Source: Pseudomonas wadenswilerensis
GTDB taxonomy: Bacteria > Pseudomonadota > Gammaproteobacteria > Pseudomonadales > Pseudomonadaceae
Length of the DNA: 64,000 nt
Assembly: GCF_900497695.1 (NCBI RefSeq)
Contig: NZ_UIDD01000004.1
Span: 372,001-436,000, forward strand
Direction: 5' to 3'
The notes under the pieces were generated by a model. It was given only the letters and a program-made list of their open reading frames with translations. It was not told the origin of the DNA and searched no databases. Numbering within the stretch: the first letter of the stretch is position 1; every line of letters starts with the position of its first letter. Shown one piece after another: positions 38,439-49,705 of the stretch. The position numbers and the translations under genes were made by a program.

Positions 38439-39563
38439 TCAGGTGGCAACCGCACGCATCGGCTGGTTCAGGCGTTTGTTGAAATCCAGCCAGGCGCCGA
38501 GCAGGGCCATGACGGCGACACCCACCAGTGCGGTGAATATCTGCATGGCAAAGGCATCGCCGGCCATGGCATTGATCATGTCCGCCAAGGGCGCAAGCAG
38601 TACCCCCAGGCAGAACACCTCAAGCGAGTAGCGGCCCATGCGGCAGGTTTGCTGCGCCAGCCAGTTCTGCGTCCAGCCGCTGCCCGGCAGCAGCTTGGCC
38701 GTGACGTAGGTCAGGGCCAGGAAGTGCAACAGGCGCACCGGCGACAGGTCGGTCTTGCTGATCGGGTACAGCAGATTGTTGATACTGGCCGGCATCAGTG
38801 CATCGTGAAGCTCTGACCAGCGCCAGGACAGGGTAATGATGCCTGCCGCCAGCGAGTAGGCGGCTGCCGCCAGAAACAGCGGTTGGCGCCGCAACGGCCG
38901 GGTTTGTGGCGGCCGTGCCTGTTGCCCGTAAAGCGCCGCTGCGCCACCGAGGATGAACAGGAACTGCCAGGTGACCGGGTTGAAATACCACACGCCATCG
39001 GAGAAGTTCGCCAGGTTCCAGCCGAACCCCGGGGCCATCAGATACACCGCCATCGATACCCCCACTACCGCCCAGGGCATGCGCATCAGCAACGGCAGCA
39101 CCAGCGGCAAACCGGCCAGCAGCACAATGTACAGCGGCAGCGGGTCCATCAGGTTGGGCTTGAAGCGCAGCAACAACTCGTCCGTCAGGGCTTGCTGAGG
39201 GTTGGTGATGAAGTGGGTAAGGCCCATCTCCTGCACCAGATCGCGGGTCTGCACATGGCTGTTGGCGTAGAACACGATGCCCATCAACATCGCCAGCAGG
39301 AAGATATGCACGACATACAGCACCCAGGTACGGCGCAGGATCTTCACGCAGGCGATCAGGTAGCCGTCGCGTTGCAGGACTTTGCCGTAAGCCAGTACCG
39401 CGGCGTAGCCAGCGAGGAAGACGAAAATCTCCGCAGCATCGCTGAAACCGATGTTACGCAGGGTGATCTGGCCTAAAGGGTTGTGGGGGACGTGATCCCA
39501 GAAAATGAAGATCAACGCCAGGCCTCGAAAAAAATCGATGCGCGGGTCGCGTCCGTTAAGCAT
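38439..39563 (-). CDS. OpgC-domain membrane acyltransferase-like protein
   Basis: A 374-residue multi-pass membrane protein of the OpgC family, related to succinylation of periplasmic glucans. It begins with RDPRIDFFRGLALIFIFWDHVP, the family's N-terminal motif, and has about ten membrane segments. FVFLAGYAAVLAYG and FLALTYVTAKLLPG are further family-like stretches. No opgGH genes are in the window, so its true substrate may differ from glucans. The gene stands alone. Confidence 0.85.
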   Translation of the reverse strand: MLNGRDPRIDFFRGLALIFIFWDHVPHNPLGQITLRNIGFSDAAEIFVFLAGYAAVLAYGKVLQRDGYLIACVKILRRTWVLYVVHIFLLAMLMGIVFYANSHVQTRDLVQEMGLTHFITNPQQALTDELLLRFKPNLMDPLPLYIVLLAGLPLVLPLLMRMPWAVVGVSMAVYLMAPGFGWNLANFSDGVWYFNPVTWQFLFILGGAAALYGQQARPPQTRPLRRQPLFLAAAAYSLAAGIITLSWRWSELHDALMPASINNLLYPISKTDLSPVRLLHFLALTYVTAKLLPGSGWTQNWLAQQTCRMGRYSLEVFCLGVLLAPLADMINAMAGDAFAMQIFTALVGVAVMALLGAWLDFNKRLNQPMRAVAT

Positions 39564-39826
39564 GGCAGCGGGCTCTTGAACAGTTGGTTAAGTAGTGACA
39601 GGCGCACGGCGGCATTCTCTCGCGCCGCACGTCGGGCGGGGGGCAGGGTGGCGGTATTCGTGGGTAATTGCAAAGGGGGCTTATTACTGAATGTCTCTAT
39701 TCGCCCCTTGCGCCGTAGACCGTTGATCGCAAATCACCCGTACCTGTCAGATTTGCTAGTAGACGAACCACGGGTTACGTGGCCTGCTTGAGTTCAGCCG
39801 CAACAGCCATCGAGGCGTGACGCGCA

Positions 39827-40201
39827 ATGGCCAACGTATGGAAAGGGTTTTCCACCTATGCCGTGATCGGTATTGCCAATACCCTGGTCCATTGGCAGCT
39901 CTTTTTCGTGCTCAGGGAAGTGTTCGCTTTAACTCAGGCCCTCAGTAATCTGCTGGCGTTTTGCGTTGCAGCAAGTCTTTCCTTTTATGTAAATGCCCTC
40001 TACACCTTCGCCGTGTCGCCTTCGTTCGGCCGCTACCTGCTGTTCATGCTGTGCCTGGGCGGGGTCAGCCTGGCAGTGGGCTGGATGGGCGACCACTGGC
40101 GGCTGCACGGGATGATCACGGTGGTGACGTTTTCCCTGATCAGTCTGACGTGTGGCTTCCTGTTGTCCAGGTGGTTGGTGTTTCGCAGGGCCGAGCCATG
40201 A
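39827..40201 (+). CDS. gtrA: GtrA-family membrane protein (bactoprenol-glucose flippase type)
   Basis: A 124-residue protein with four membrane segments, typical of GtrA proteins, which flip bactoprenol-linked sugar across the inner membrane. Motifs: [16 protein letters not shown] near the start, [22 protein letters not shown] in the middle, and a C-terminal [16 protein letters not shown] precedes the ATG. Its stop overlaps the next start (ATGA, 4 nt). It is the first gene of a gtrABC-like cassette. The 263 nt before it hold no feature I recognise. Confidence 0.9.
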   Translation: MANVWKGFSTYAVIGIANTLVHWQLFFVLREVFALTQALSNLLAFCVAASLSFYVNALYTFAVSPSFGRYLLFMLCLGGVSLAVGWMGDHWRLHGMITVVTFSLISLTCGFLLSRWLVFRRAEP

Positions 40202-41163
40202 AAGTCTCGCTGATCGTGCCGGTGTTCAACGAAGAGCAGGCCGTCAGGGGGTTTTACCAGGCGGTGAGGCAGGAACCCGCGCTGCAGGCCCACCTCATCG
40301 AAATAGTGTTCATCAACGATGGCAGCAGTGATCGCACGGCCGAGATCGCCCGTTCCATCGCCCTGACCGACAGCGACGTGGTGTTGATCAACTTCTCGCG
40401 TAACTTTGGCAAGGAGCCGGCCTTGTTCGCCGGCCTGGAGTACGCCAGCGGTGACGCCGTGGTGCCCATGGACGTTGACCTGCAGGACCCGGTGGCGGTG
40501 GTTGCGCAGTTGATTGATGAATGGCAGAACGGCGCCGACGTGGTTCTGGCCAAACGCCGGGACCGCTCCAGTGATGGCTACCTCAAGCGCCGCAGCGCCT
40601 CGCTGTTCTATCGCCTGCTCAATCGCATCGCCTATACCCATATTGAAGAAAACGTCGGCGATTTCCGCTTGATGGACCGCAAGGTGGTGGACGTGATCAA
40701 GACCCTGCCCGAACAGCAGTTGTTCATGAAAGGCGTGCTGTCGTGGGCAGGGTTCAATGTTGCCATTGTTGAATACGACCGCGCGGCGCGGGCAGTGGGC
40801 CGCAGCAAGTTCAACGCCTGGCGCCTGTGGAACCTGGCGCTGGACGGCATCACCTCGTTCAGCACCTTGCCCTTGCGCCTGTGGAGTTACCTCGGCGCGT
40901 GCATTTCTTTATTGGCGTTGCTGTACGCCGGTTACCTGGTAGTAGACAAGATCCTGTTCGGCAACGATCTGCCCGGATATCCGTCGTTGATGACAGCGAT
41001 TTTGTTCCTCGGAGGGGTACAGTTGATCGGCATCGGCATATTGGGGGAATACATCGGCCGTATTTACATGGAGGCCAAGCATCGTCCTCGCTACGTTATA
41101 AAAAGTATTGTCGGAAAACCCGAGCAGCACACCCATAGGCCTTTGCTCAAGGAGAGCAGATGA
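40198..41163 (+). CDS. gtrB: GtrB-type bactoprenol glycosyltransferase
   Basis: GT2-family enzyme transferring glucose or another sugar from a nucleotide donor to undecaprenyl phosphate. The 321-residue product has [16 protein letters not shown] at the start, [14 protein letters not shown], and [11 protein letters not shown] (the donor-binding DxD-like motif, about residues 95-105). Two C-terminal membrane segments follow (about 230-255 and 265-290) with the [19 protein letters not shown] tail. The start at 40198 is set by the 4-nt overlap with gtrA; an earlier open frame is an artefact. It is coupled to the next gene by another ATGA overlap. Confidence 0.93.
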   Translation: MKVSLIVPVFNEEQAVRGFYQAVRQEPALQAHLIEIVFINDGSSDRTAEIARSIALTDSDVVLINFSRNFGKEPALFAGLEYASGDAVVPMDVDLQDPVAVVAQLIDEWQNGADVVLAKRRDRSSDGYLKRRSASLFYRLLNRIAYTHIEENVGDFRLMDRKVVDVIKTLPEQQLFMKGVLSWAGFNVAIVEYDRAARAVGRSKFNAWRLWNLALDGITSFSTLPLRLWSYLGACISLLALLYAGYLVVDKILFGNDLPGYPSLMTAILFLGGVQLIGIGILGEYIGRIYMEAKHRPRYVIKSIVGKPEQHTHRPLLKESR

Positions 41164-42710
41164 GCCTGACGCTGCGCCTGCGGACTCAGGTTGCATGGCC
41201 GCTGGCTTGCTTGGCCATATTGCTGCTGAGCAGCGCTGTGCGTCTTTACCAGGTAACACAACCGGTGCTCTGGTACGACGAAGCTTTTTCCGTGGCTCTG
41301 AGTGCCTTGTCACCGTCGCAGATCCTGTTCCACACCGCTCGCGACGTTCATCCGCCGTTGTACTACCTGCTATTGCATTATTGGATGCACTGGCTGGGCA
41401 GCGACGTGTTGGCCCTTCGTGGCCTTAGTGTGTTCACGGGCGTGCTGACGGTGGCTCTGGGCATGTGGCTAACGCGCAGACTGGCCTCCCTGCGAGCAGC
41501 CTTGATCGCCGGGTCATTGCTGGCGCTGCTGCCCATCGCGGTGCGTTACAGCCAGGAAGTACGGATGTATTCGTTGCTGGGCATGTTGTTACTGGCAGCA
41601 ACCTTTGTGCTTTTGCTCTGGGTGAGCAGACCGGCACAAAAGCCTCTCCTGATGCTTTATGCAATGCTGATGGTGGCCGGGCTGTATACCCACTATTTCA
41701 CCGTACTCTGCGCCGCGGCGCATTGGTTGTATCTGTTATGTGTGAAGGATACACGGCGTCTTGTTCGAGCCTGGCCGTGGTGGCTGTGCAATGTGGCAAT
41801 CGCGCTCGCCTATCTGCCTTGGCTGCCCTCGCTGGTGGGGCAGTTGGGACATACTTCGGCAGTCTCCTGGATTCCTCGGGTGACACTTGAAACGCTTCCT
41901 GCTGCCGTGTGGCAGTTTTTCACCCTCGATAACGGTAGTGCTTATCCTCGGCCGATATTCCTGGTGATGCCAATGGTGTTGCTCGTTGCCTCGGTTTTTA
42001 TTCTGCGCAGGGATAGGCAGGCCTTGCGCCCGAACGCTCTGATCGTAGCGTCCAGTTATGTTCCACTTGTGCTGGTGTGGTGCATTTCATTCGCGATGCC
42101 GCTGTTCGTCGAACGCTATCTGTTGTTCGCGGCTGTCGGTTTGCCGATTGTGCTGGCATTGGCGCTGGATCGCCTTGCAGCCAGTCATCGTGGCTTGGCC
42201 TGGCTGTTGGCCGCCGCTTGCCTGACGCTGGAAGTGACCGGCATTGCGCGTATCTACAGCCAGCAGCACAGCTTGAATGATGCCGTAGGCTGGTATGTCA
42301 ATCGCCTGGATGTTGTGGTCGATGGGGTCAACGCACAGTGGCAGCAGGGAGACTTGATAGTTGTCGATGGCCTGTATTGGTACTTCAGTGTGGCGTACTA
42401 CAACAGGACCGGTAGCATACCGTTGATCTATGAAAATGGTGCGAAGGGCGATAGTACCGGCACCTCGAGCTCCAGCTATGGTGGTGCGACATTGCTCTTT
42501 TCCCGGGCGGAGCACTTGTACGTACAGATGCCTCAAGCGTTAGCGCCGAAATCCGGCAGGGTATGGTGGGTAGGTGGCGTTCCGGGCCCTGGTAAGGAGC
42601 GTCACTTGCCCGGTAACTGGACCAAGCTGGCGGAAATCAGGGCGGGAGAGACCCGGGCAATGCTGTTCGCAGTGCCCGAGCGATCAGAGTCGCAGACGAC
42701 TGGCCATTGA
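41160..42710 (+). CDS. GtrC-like polytopic glycosyltransferase (GT39-type)
   Basis: A 516-residue protein with about ten to twelve membrane segments, placed where serotype-specific GtrC enzymes sit. The N-terminal loop holds WYDEAFS (about residues 39-45) and [16 protein letters not shown], motifs of the PMT/ArnT-like superfamily in which the acidic residues are catalytic. The C-terminal 150 residues are a soluble periplasmic domain. It probably attaches the flipped sugar to O-antigen or another surface glycan. In such cassettes this gene is the variable one. Codon use looks slightly more A+T-rich than its neighbours. Confidence 0.75.
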   Translation: MSLTLRLRTQVAWPLACLAILLLSSAVRLYQVTQPVLWYDEAFSVALSALSPSQILFHTARDVHPPLYYLLLHYWMHWLGSDVLALRGLSVFTGVLTVALGMWLTRRLASLRAALIAGSLLALLPIAVRYSQEVRMYSLLGMLLLAATFVLLLWVSRPAQKPLLMLYAMLMVAGLYTHYFTVLCAAAHWLYLLCVKDTRRLVRAWPWWLCNVAIALAYLPWLPSLVGQLGHTSAVSWIPRVTLETLPAAVWQFFTLDNGSAYPRPIFLVMPMVLLVASVFILRRDRQALRPNALIVASSYVPLVLVWCISFAMPLFVERYLLFAAVGLPIVLALALDRLAASHRGLAWLLAAACLTLEVTGIARIYSQQHSLNDAVGWYVNRLDVVVDGVNAQWQQGDLIVVDGLYWYFSVAYYNRTGSIPLIYENGAKGDSTGTSSSSYGGATLLFSRAEHLYVQMPQALAPKSGRVWWVGGVPGPGKERHLPGNWTKLAEIRAGETRAMLFAVPERSESQTTGH

Positions 42711-42715
42711 ACCTG

Positions 42716-44326
42716 TCAGGCGGCCAGCGGTTCGAAACTGTCGGCCCGCGCCATCTGCCACATCCGCGAGTAGAACTCGCCATTGACCTCGTCATTGAGC
42801 AATTCACCCGGCTTGAGGAATACATGCATCTGCGAGAACAGCTTGATCTCGGTGGCCGAGATGCGCCGCACCAGGTGCCTGGCTTCCAGCTGCGAGGGGT
42901 GATCGAGGCCGGCGGCGGCAAGCATCTCGGCCAGGGCCTTGAGGGTGTTGTGGTGGAAGTTGAATACTCGCTCGGCCTTGTCGGGCACCACCAGGGCGCG
43001 CTGGCGCAGCGGGTCCTGAGTGGCGACGCCGGTCGGGCATTTGTTGGTGTGGCAGCTTTGCGACTGGATGCAGCCGATGGCAAACATGAAGCCGCGCGCC
43101 GAGTTGGCCCAGTCGGCGCCGATGGCCAGCACGCTGGCAATGTCGAAGGCGCTGACGATCTTGCCGCTGGCGCCGAGCTTGATCTTGTCGCGCAGGTTCA
43201 GGCCCACCAGGGTGTTGTGCACGAACAGCAGGCCTTCGCGCAGCGGCACGCCGATATGGTCGGTGAATTCCACGGGCGCAGCGCCGGTGCCACCTTCCTT
43301 GCCGTCGACGACAATGAAGTCGGGCAGGATGCCGGTTTCCAGCATGGCCTTGGCAATGCCCATGAACTCCCACGGGTGACCGAGGCAGAACTTGAATCCT
43401 ACCGGCTTGCCGCCAGACAGCTCACGCAACTGGGCGATGAACTGCATCATCTCGATCGGGGTGGAGAAGGCGCTGTGACGTGACGGCGAGATGCAGTCTT
43501 CACCCATCAGGATACCGCGGGTCTCGGCAATCTCGCGGGTGACCTTGTGCTTGGGCAGGATGCCGCCGTGGCCGGGTTTGGCACCCTGGCTCATCTTGAT
43601 CTCGATCATCCGCACCTGCGGGTTGCGCGCCTGTTCGGCGAAACGCTCGGGGTCGAAGCGCCCGTCCGAGGTGCGGCAGCCGAAGTAGCCGCTGCCCAGC
43701 TCCCAGGTCAGGTCGCCACCGTGCTCGCGGTGATAAGGGCTGATGCTGCCTTCACCGGTGTCGTGAGCGAAGTTGCCGAGCTTGGCGCCCTGGTTCAGGG
43801 CGCGGATGGCGTTGGCGCTGAGCGAACCGAAACTCATGGCCGAGATGTTGAATACCGAAGCCGAGTACGGCTGTTTGCACTGCGGGCCACCGACGATTAC
43901 CCGAAAGTTCGACGGGTCGCTGAGCGGCGCCGGGCGCATGGAGTGGCCGATGAACTCGAAACCGGACTGGTACACGTCGATCAGGGTGCCGAAGGGTTTG
44001 TCCGACGCTTCGTTCTTGGCCCGCGCATACACCAGCGAGCGCTGCGCCCGGGAAAACGGCAGGGCATCGCTGTCAGCCTCCAGCAGGTACTGGCGGATTT
44101 CCGGGCGAATGCCTTCGACCAGATAGCGGATGTTGCCGAGGATCGGGTAGTTGCGGCGCACCGCGTGACGGCTTTGCAGCAGGTCGCCGAGGCCGATCAG
44201 GCTGAGCACGGCGGTCACCAGGGTGAACGGCCACAGCCATTCGTGGTGGAGAAAGGGCAGGCTGGCCAGGGTGAACAACACACAGGCAGCGAAGAAGGCG
44301 TAGCGGCTGAGAAGTGACAGGCTCAT
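42716..44326 (-). CDS. Membrane-anchored FMN glutamate-synthase-like protein
   Basis: A 536-residue protein with two N-terminal membrane segments (about 8-45) joined to a GltB-type FMN domain. Family motifs: [46 protein letters not shown], and [18 protein letters not shown]. The Cys419, Cys425, Cys430 series (C-x5-C-x4-C) matches the 3Fe-4S site of glutamate synthases, followed by PTGVATQDP. It lacks the glutaminase and GltD parts, so it is not a complete glutamate synthase; the reaction is unknown. It ends 5 nt from the converging glycosyltransferase gene. Confidence 0.85.
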   Translation of the reverse strand: MSLSLLSRYAFFAACVLFTLASLPFLHHEWLWPFTLVTAVLSLIGLGDLLQSRHAVRRNYPILGNIRYLVEGIRPEIRQYLLEADSDALPFSRAQRSLVYARAKNEASDKPFGTLIDVYQSGFEFIGHSMRPAPLSDPSNFRVIVGGPQCKQPYSASVFNISAMSFGSLSANAIRALNQGAKLGNFAHDTGEGSISPYHREHGGDLTWELGSGYFGCRTSDGRFDPERFAEQARNPQVRMIEIKMSQGAKPGHGGILPKHKVTREIAETRGILMGEDCISPSRHSAFSTPIEMMQFIAQLRELSGGKPVGFKFCLGHPWEFMGIAKAMLETGILPDFIVVDGKEGGTGAAPVEFTDHIGVPLREGLLFVHNTLVGLNLRDKIKLGASGKIVSAFDIASVLAIGADWANSARGFMFAIGCIQSQSCHTNKCPTGVATQDPLRQRALVVPDKAERVFNFHHNTLKALAEMLAAAGLDHPSQLEARHLVRRISATEIKLFSQMHVFLKPGELLNDEVNGEFYSRMWQMARADSFEPLAA

Positions 44327-44476
44327 ACGGTTTCCTTGCGATGGCGCGGTCAGGCTCAGGGCCTGGTCAAACCCCGACCTTATCCCGGTTGGGGATTAAA
44401 GCGCCAGCCCGCAGCGCGCAAGGGCTGCAAGCTTCATCTTGGAATCGAAAATCATTTGTATTTGCGATTTATTGGT

Positions 44477-44492
44477 ATGTTATATAGTATCA
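44477..44492. promoter_or_regulatory. Zur-like operator before rpmE2
   Basis: ATGTTATATAGTATCA lies 35 nt before the rpmE2 ATG. It differs at one position from the minus-strand form of the box before the zinc receptor (29373-29388). The site occupies the expected promoter region. Confidence 0.75.
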
Positions 44493-44527
44493 ATTCGTCT
44501 TCGTTCATTTTCCCGAGAGGCTTGGCC

Positions 44528-44791
44528 ATGAAACCCGGCATTCACCCCGACTACCGTCCTGTGTTGTTCCACGACACCGCTGCAGATGTGTATTTCCTGA
44601 TCGGCTCGACCGTCGACACTGACCGCAGCCATACCCATAGTGACGGCAAGATCTACCCCTATGTGGCTCTGGATGTGTCCAGTGCTTCGCATCCGATCTA
44701 TACCGGCCAGCAGCGCAAGGCTACGGTCGAAGGCCGGGTGGCTGGCTTCAACAAGCGTTTCGCCGGGTTCGCTGCGCCGCAGGTCAAGTGA
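44528..44791 (+). CDS. rpmE2: Ribosomal protein L31 type B, zinc-independent
   Basis: Alternative L31 that replaces the zinc-ribbon form when zinc is scarce, freeing zinc. The 87-residue product begins [19 protein letters not shown] and contains STVDTD and the typical [10 protein letters not shown] and GFNKRFAGF motifs. It has no cysteine at all, so it is the C-minus form. GAGAGG (44515-44520) precedes the ATG. A Zur-like box is directly upstream. Its 3' end overlaps the converging lhr gene by 8 nt. Confidence 0.95.
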   Translation: MKPGIHPDYRPVLFHDTAADVYFLIGSTVDTDRSHTHSDGKIYPYVALDVSSASHPIYTGQQRKATVEGRVAGFNKRFAGFAAPQVK

Positions 44792-47700
44792 CCAGGGCAG
44801 GATCGCGGATCAAACGACCGCGCCACTCGCCCTGCGCCGCCAATTCATCGTCACCACTGAACTGGACCTTGCCGGCAATCAGCGTCGCCACCGACGCACC
44901 ATCCAGATAGAGCAGGCGGTTGCCGCTGACCGCCGGGACCTTGTTGCCTGGCAGCAGGGTGCCGACCAGGTTCAGCGGGTCGCTGGCGCAGATTGCAACC
45001 AGGCTGCCATCGAGCGGGCGCCGGCGCACTTCACGTAGCAGCGCCACGGCCTCGGGCAGGGCAAACTGCTCGCCGGCCAGGCCACTGATAAAGCGCCCGC
45101 CACGGATTTCGCCACGGGCTTCCAGGCGGTGGTAGCAGCGCAGCAGTTCGCGCCAGCTGGGCAGCCAGTCGGCTTCGCGTTCAAGCAAGCGCCAGCAGAT
45201 CACGCCATAGCGGCGCAGCAAGGTGCGGGCGATGTGTTCGAGGTCTTCGTCGCGCTTGGCACTGGGCTTGCGCAGCAGGGCCCAGCGCCCGGCGTCTTGC
45301 ATGCCGCCGAACAACGGCCCGCGACCGCGGCGCTGGCTACGGCCCTGGCGTTTGCTGGCCGGGGTGATCAGGGCGCGCAGGCCGGCAAAGCTGTCGGCGC
45401 TGATCAAACCGGCGGCCACCAGCTCCTGCAGGGCGTTCTCCAGTTCGCTGGGCAGCAAGTGGGCGTCTTGCACCAGCTCTTCGAAGAACAAGGCGCCGTG
45501 CTCGCTCAAGACGGTGTGCACGCGCTGGGCACGCAGGCTCAGTTCACTGCTGTCCAGCGCCGGGCTCAGGGCCCGCCACAAACCCAGGCGAGCCCGTGGC
45601 AGCAGCACCAGCGGCGTGCTGCGCAGGGTGCTGGCTGCGGCACTCGGGGCCAGACGCACCCAGGCGTATTTGCCGGCGCGGCAGGCTTCGTCGAGCCAGC
45701 GCGGGCTGTAATCCTTGAGCCGGGTGGGCAGCAGGTCGCTTTCCCAGGCTGCTGCAGCTGCCGGGTAACCTTCGAACTGATCGAGCACGGCACTCAGCGC
45801 TGCCTGCCCTTGCAGGCGCGAGGCGGGCGACAGGTGCTGCCAGTCGAACAGAAAACGCATGAAGTCCTGCAGGCTGACCGGTTCGATTTCCCGGCGCAGG
45901 CGCTTGATGGTGTAACGATGAATGCGCGCCAGCAGGTGGCGTTCGCACCATTGCAGTGCCTGCTGGCCCGGCTGCTGGCTCGGCTGGAAGTACCCGCGCA
46001 GCACGTAACCTTCGCCTTCCAGGCGGGCCAGGGCCTGCTCGATGGCGCTGATCGACAGTTGCAGCGGTGCGGCAATCTGCTCGCTGGTCAGCGGGCCGAA
46101 ACCGCTCAGGCGCGCGCGCAGCAGCTCGACCAGCGCCGCATCGGCGTCCATGGCTTGAGCAAAGCCGGGCAGGGCGGCGACCTCAGGCGTGACGGCCGCC
46201 TGCGGATAAAGGGTGCGCAGCAGCACCAGGCGTTCGCGGGCCAGCCACAACGCTTGCCCCCCAGCCAGTTGCAGACGGCAGGCGCGGCCTTCCTTGCCCA
46301 GCGCCGCCAGCCAGTCCTGCCAGCCGTCATTGGCCTCGGCTTCGGCCTGGCTGATACCGGCCAGGCTCATCAAGGCTTCATGCATTTCGTCGCTACGGGT
46401 TGGCATTGGCCAGGCTTCGGCGTGTACGGCGGCGATTGCCTCCGGATCCAGCGCGCCCAGGTCATCGCTGCTCTGCGCTTGATTCCAGCGGCGGTTGAGT
46501 ACGGCCTGGGTACGCCGTTCTTCCAGCGGTGCGTCATCCAGGAAGGTATAGGGCCGTGCGTTGAGAATGGCCGAGGCCAGCGGCGAAGGTGCCGGCAGGT
46601 CACGGGCAACCAGCTTGATCCGGCCTTGCTCGATACGCCGCAACAGCGCCAGCCAGCCTTCGCTGTCCATGGCCTCGTGCAGGCAGTCGTCGAGGGTTTG
46701 CTCGACCAGCGGGTGGTCGGGTATCTGCCGCTCGCCGGCAAGGTTTTCCAGGCAGGCGATCTGGTCGGGGAACACCGCGGCAATCAGGTCTTCGCTTTTC
46801 ATCCGCTGGATCTGCGGCGCCACCTTGCGCCCGCCGACAAAACGCGGCAGCGCCAGTGCGGTACCGGCATTCCAGCGCCAGCGCACACCGAACAGCGGCG
46901 CATCGAGCAGGGCCTGAACCAGGATCGACTCGGCGCTGTTGCTGTGCAGGTAACGCCAGACCTCTTCCAGGGCAAAACTGTGGCTGGCCGACAGCGACAG
47001 GACAATCGCGTCTTCGCTGGCCGCAGCCTGCAGTTCGAAGTTGAAGGTGCGGCAAAAACGCTTGCGCAGGGCCAGGCCCCAGGCGCGGTTGATGCGGCTG
47101 CCGAACGGCGAATGGATGATCAGTTGGGTGCCGCCGGACTCGTCGAAAAAACGCTCCATCACCAGGGTTTGCTGCGAGGGCAGGGCGCCGAGCACCTGGC
47201 GGGTGTGGGCCAGGTACTCAAGCAATGGTTCGGCGCAGCCCAGGCTCAGGCCCAGTTCGGCCGTGAGCCAGTCGAGCAGCGGTTGCAGCTGGCCATCGCT
47301 ATCGCTCAGGCGCTGGTCGATCTCGCCTTGCAGGCGCGCGACGCCTGCTGACAGCTCATCACTGCGCCCCGGCGCTTCGCCGAGCCAGAACGGGATGCTC
47401 GGCGGCAGGCCCTTGGCGTCCTCGACCCGCACCCGGCCGCTTTCCACGCGCAAGATGCGGTAGGAGGCGTTGCCCAGCTGGAAGATATCGCCGGCGATGC
47501 TTTCGACCGCGAAGTCTTCATTGACGGTGCCGATGTTCAGGCTCTGGGGTTCGAGCACCACGGTGTAGTCGGCGTTATCAGGGATGGTGCCGCCGCTGGT
47601 CAAGGCCGTCAGCTGGCTGCCACGCCGCCCGCGCAGGGTGGCGTTGACTGCATCACGGTGCAGGTAGGCGCTGCGGATGCCCAGGCGGCCATTGAAGCCT

Positions 47701-49085
47701 TCGCCAAGCATGCGCAACAGCGCCTGGTAATGGTCTTGATCCAGCTCGGCGTAGGGCATGGCCCGGCGCAGGCAGTCGAACAGCGCCTGCTCGTGCCACT
47801 CCTGGTTGCTGACCTCGGCGACGATCTGTTGCGCCAATACGTCCAGCGGAGCTTGCGGTACCTGCAAGCGGTCCAGCTCGCCGCGGCGTACGCAATCGAG
47901 CAGTGCCGCGCATTCGATCAGGTCGTCGCGCGACAGCGGGAACAGCCGGCCTTTGGGCGTGCCCTCGACCTGGTGCCCGGAGCGCCCGACCCTTTGCAAA
48001 AACGCGGCAATCGAACCGGGCGAGCCGATCTGGCACACCAGCTCGACTTCACCGATATCGATGCCCAGCTCCAGCGAGGCGGTGGCCACCAGCACCTGCA
48101 GCTCACCGCGCTTGAGCCGTTGCTCGGCGTCCAGGCGGTATTCCTTGGCCATGCTGCCGTGGTGCGCAGCCACGGCATCGCGGCCCAGGCGCTCGCTCAA
48201 ATGGCGGGTCAGGCGTTCGGCCAGGCGCCGGGTGTTGACGAACACCAGGGTGGTGCGATGCTCGCGGGCCAGGGCCGCCAGACGGTCGTAAACCAAGCCC
48301 CAGACATCAGTAGCCATCACCGCCCCGAGTGGCACCGGCGGTACTTCCAGGCCCAGGTCACGGGGACGGGCATGGCCGATATCGACGATGGCGCACTCGC
48401 GCGCCTTGCCTGCCAGAAATTGCGCCACCCGCTCGACCGGTCGTTGCGTGGCCGACAGGCCGATGCGCCGCAATGTCCGGCCACACAGCGCTTCAAGGCG
48501 CTCCAGGCTCAGGGCCAGATGACTGCCGCGCTTGTTGCCGGCCAGGGCGTGGATCTCATCGACAATCACCGTGTGTACGCTGGTCAGGCCCTGGCGCCCG
48601 GAGGCCGAGCCGAGCAACACATACAGCGATTCGGGGGTGGTGACCAGGATATGCGGCGCCTGGCGGCGCATGGCCGTGCGTTCCTTTTGCGGGGTGTCGC
48701 CACTGCGTACCGCCGTACGGATTTCCAGCGGCTCCAGGCCTTGTTCGGCCAGCACCGCGTTGATCCCGGCCAGCGGCGCCTGCAGGTTGATCTGGATATC
48801 GTTGGACAGTGCCTTGAGTGGCGAGACGTAGAGCACCTGGGTCTGGTCCGGCAGGTTTGCGCTGGCCAGGCCCTGTTCGAACAGCTCGTCGAGGATCGCC
48901 AGGAAGGCGGTCAGGGTTTTGCCTGAACCGGTGGGTGCGGCGACCAGCAAGGATTGCCCGCTGCGAATCAACGGCCAGGCCCGGGCCTGGGCGGCGGTTA
49001 CCGTTGGGAACTGGCGCTGGAACCAGGTGCGGACCGCGGGGTGGAAGGCGTCCAGTTCCGGGTGCTTGAGGGCGGGGAGGTTCAT
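44784..49085 (-). CDS. lhr: Lhr-family ATP-dependent DNA helicase
   Basis: Large superfamily 2 DNA helicase of 1433 residues, linked in other bacteria to DNA damage tolerance. The N-terminal helicase core has Walker [15 protein letters not shown] (about 50-63), [11 protein letters not shown] (DEIH box) and the motif IV-VI region with [13 protein letters not shown] winged-helix and beta-barrel core follows, and the C-terminal half (about 850-1433) contains further winged-helix segments as in E. coli Lhr (about 1540 residues). The extended C-terminal domain separates it from the short ligase-associated helicases. Confidence 0.9.
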   Translation of the reverse strand: MNLPALKHPELDAFHPAVRTWFQRQFPTVTAAQARAWPLIRSGQSLLVAAPTGSGKTLTAFLAILDELFEQGLASANLPDQTQVLYVSPLKALSNDIQINLQAPLAGINAVLAEQGLEPLEIRTAVRSGDTPQKERTAMRRQAPHILVTTPESLYVLLGSASGRQGLTSVHTVIVDEIHALAGNKRGSHLALSLERLEALCGRTLRRIGLSATQRPVERVAQFLAGKARECAIVDIGHARPRDLGLEVPPVPLGAVMATDVWGLVYDRLAALAREHRTTLVFVNTRRLAERLTRHLSERLGRDAVAAHHGSMAKEYRLDAEQRLKRGELQVLVATASLELGIDIGEVELVCQIGSPGSIAAFLQRVGRSGHQVEGTPKGRLFPLSRDDLIECAALLDCVRRGELDRLQVPQAPLDVLAQQIVAEVSNQEWHEQALFDCLRRAMPYAELDQDHYQALLRMLGEGFNGRLGIRSAYLHRDAVNATLRGRRGSQLTALTSGGTIPDNADYTVVLEPQSLNIGTVNEDFAVESIAGDIFQLGNASYRILRVESGRVRVEDAKGLPPSIPFWLGEAPGRSDELSAGVARLQGEIDQRLSDSDGQLQPLLDWLTAELGLSLGCAEPLLEYLAHTRQVLGALPSQQTLVMERFFDESGGTQLIIHSPFGSRINRAWGLALRKRFCRTFNFELQAAASEDAIVLSLSASHSFALEEVWRYLHSNSAESILVQALLDAPLFGVRWRWNAGTALALPRFVGGRKVAPQIQRMKSEDLIAAVFPDQIACLENLAGERQIPDHPLVEQTLDDCLHEAMDSEGWLALLRRIEQGRIKLVARDLPAPSPLASAILNARPYTFLDDAPLEERRTQAVLNRRWNQAQSSDDLGALDPEAIAAVHAEAWPMPTRSDEMHEALMSLAGISQAEAEANDGWQDWLAALGKEGRACRLQLAGGQALWLARERLVLLRTLYPQAAVTPEVAALPGFAQAMDADAALVELLRARLSGFGPLTSEQIAAPLQLSISAIEQALARLEGEGYVLRGYFQPSQQPGQQALQWCERHLLARIHRYTIKRLRREIEPVSLQDFMRFLFDWQHLSPASRLQGQAALSAVLDQFEGYPAAAAAWESDLLPTRLKDYSPRWLDEACRAGKYAWVRLAPSAAASTLRSTPLVLLPRARLGLWRALSPALDSSELSLRAQRVHTVLSEHGALFFEELVQDAHLLPSELENALQELVAAGLISADSFAGLRALITPASKRQGRSQRRGRGPLFGGMQDAGRWALLRKPSAKRDEDLEHIARTLLRRYGVICWRLLEREADWLPSWRELLRCYHRLEARGEIRGGRFISGLAGEQFALPEAVALLREVRRRPLDGSLVAICASDPLNLVGTLLPGNKVPAVSGNRLLYLDGASVATLIAGKVQFSGDDELAAQGEWRGRLIRDPALVT

Positions 49086-49141
49086 GGGCTGTTTATGCGG
49101 CCAATGGTGCGGGGTTGCAAGGGGCGTTCGTCAGACCGGTG

Positions 49142-49210
49142 TGTGGGAGCGGGCTTGCCCCGCGATGCAATCGCACAGGCCAGCCTGATCGCGGGGCAAG
49201 CCCGCTCCAC
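49142..49210. repeat. REP-type inverted pair before the Nudix gene
   Basis: TGTGGGAGCGGGCTTGCCCC begins at 49142 and its reverse complement ends at 49210 (GATCGCGGGGCAAGCCCGCT from 49187). It is the same arm type as at 20519 and 60332 and lies between the divergent lhr and Nudix genes. Confidence 0.85.
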
Positions 49211-49269
49211 CATTGAAAGGCCCCCGCCAACATGTGATCCTTGCGCGCTTTCCCGTTCACGAGCGTCCC

Positions 49270-49683
49270 ATGAGCAAAACCATCCGCATCGCCGCTGCCC
49301 TCCTGCTTGACCCGCAAGGCCGTACCCTGCTGGTGCGCAAGCGCGGTACCCAGGCGTTCATGCAGCCTGGCGGCAAGATCGAGGCCGACGAGCAGCCGGT
49401 CAATGCCCTGGCCCGCGAGCTGTTCGAAGAACTGGGCCTGGCGATCGAGCCGCACGACGCCGAGTATCTGGGCCAGTTCAGTGCCCCGGCCGCCAACGAG
49501 CCGGGTTTTGTAGTCCAGGCCGAGATTTTCAAGGTGCACACCGCCATGCCGGTCGAGCCCGCCGCAGAAATCGAAGAAGTGGTGTGGATCTCGGCACGCA
49601 AGCAACTGACCCTTGAGCTGGCTCCGCTCACACGGGACTTGATTCTGCCCCTGTACCGGCAGTTAACTACAACCCCTGCCTGA
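49270..49683 (+). CDS. Nudix hydrolase
   Basis: Small pyrophosphohydrolase of 137 residues acting on a nucleoside diphosphate-linked substrate that cannot be named. The Nudix box is complete: Gly, five residues, Glu, seven residues, then RELFEELGL (the stretch starts GGKIEADEQ near residue 36). The start at 49270 (MSKTIRIAAALLLDPQGRTLLVR) fits the family; the ATG at 49213 gives an unlikely extension. The ribosome site is weak. A LysE-family gene follows 22 nt downstream. Confidence 0.9.
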   Translation: MSKTIRIAAALLLDPQGRTLLVRKRGTQAFMQPGGKIEADEQPVNALARELFEELGLAIEPHDAEYLGQFSAPAANEPGFVVQAEIFKVHTAMPVEPAAEIEEVVWISARKQLTLELAPLTRDLILPLYRQLTTTPA

Positions 49684-49705
49684 TCTCACTTGCAAAGGAA
49701 TGCCG

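Noticed and set aside
44336..44527. N-terminal extension of rpmE2 from 44336
   Set aside because: It would run through the Zur-like promoter region, and L31 proteins begin at the MKPGIHP motif.
45129..47351. 740-codon open frame opposite lhr
   Set aside because: Gln/Ala/Gly-rich shadow of the helicase gene.
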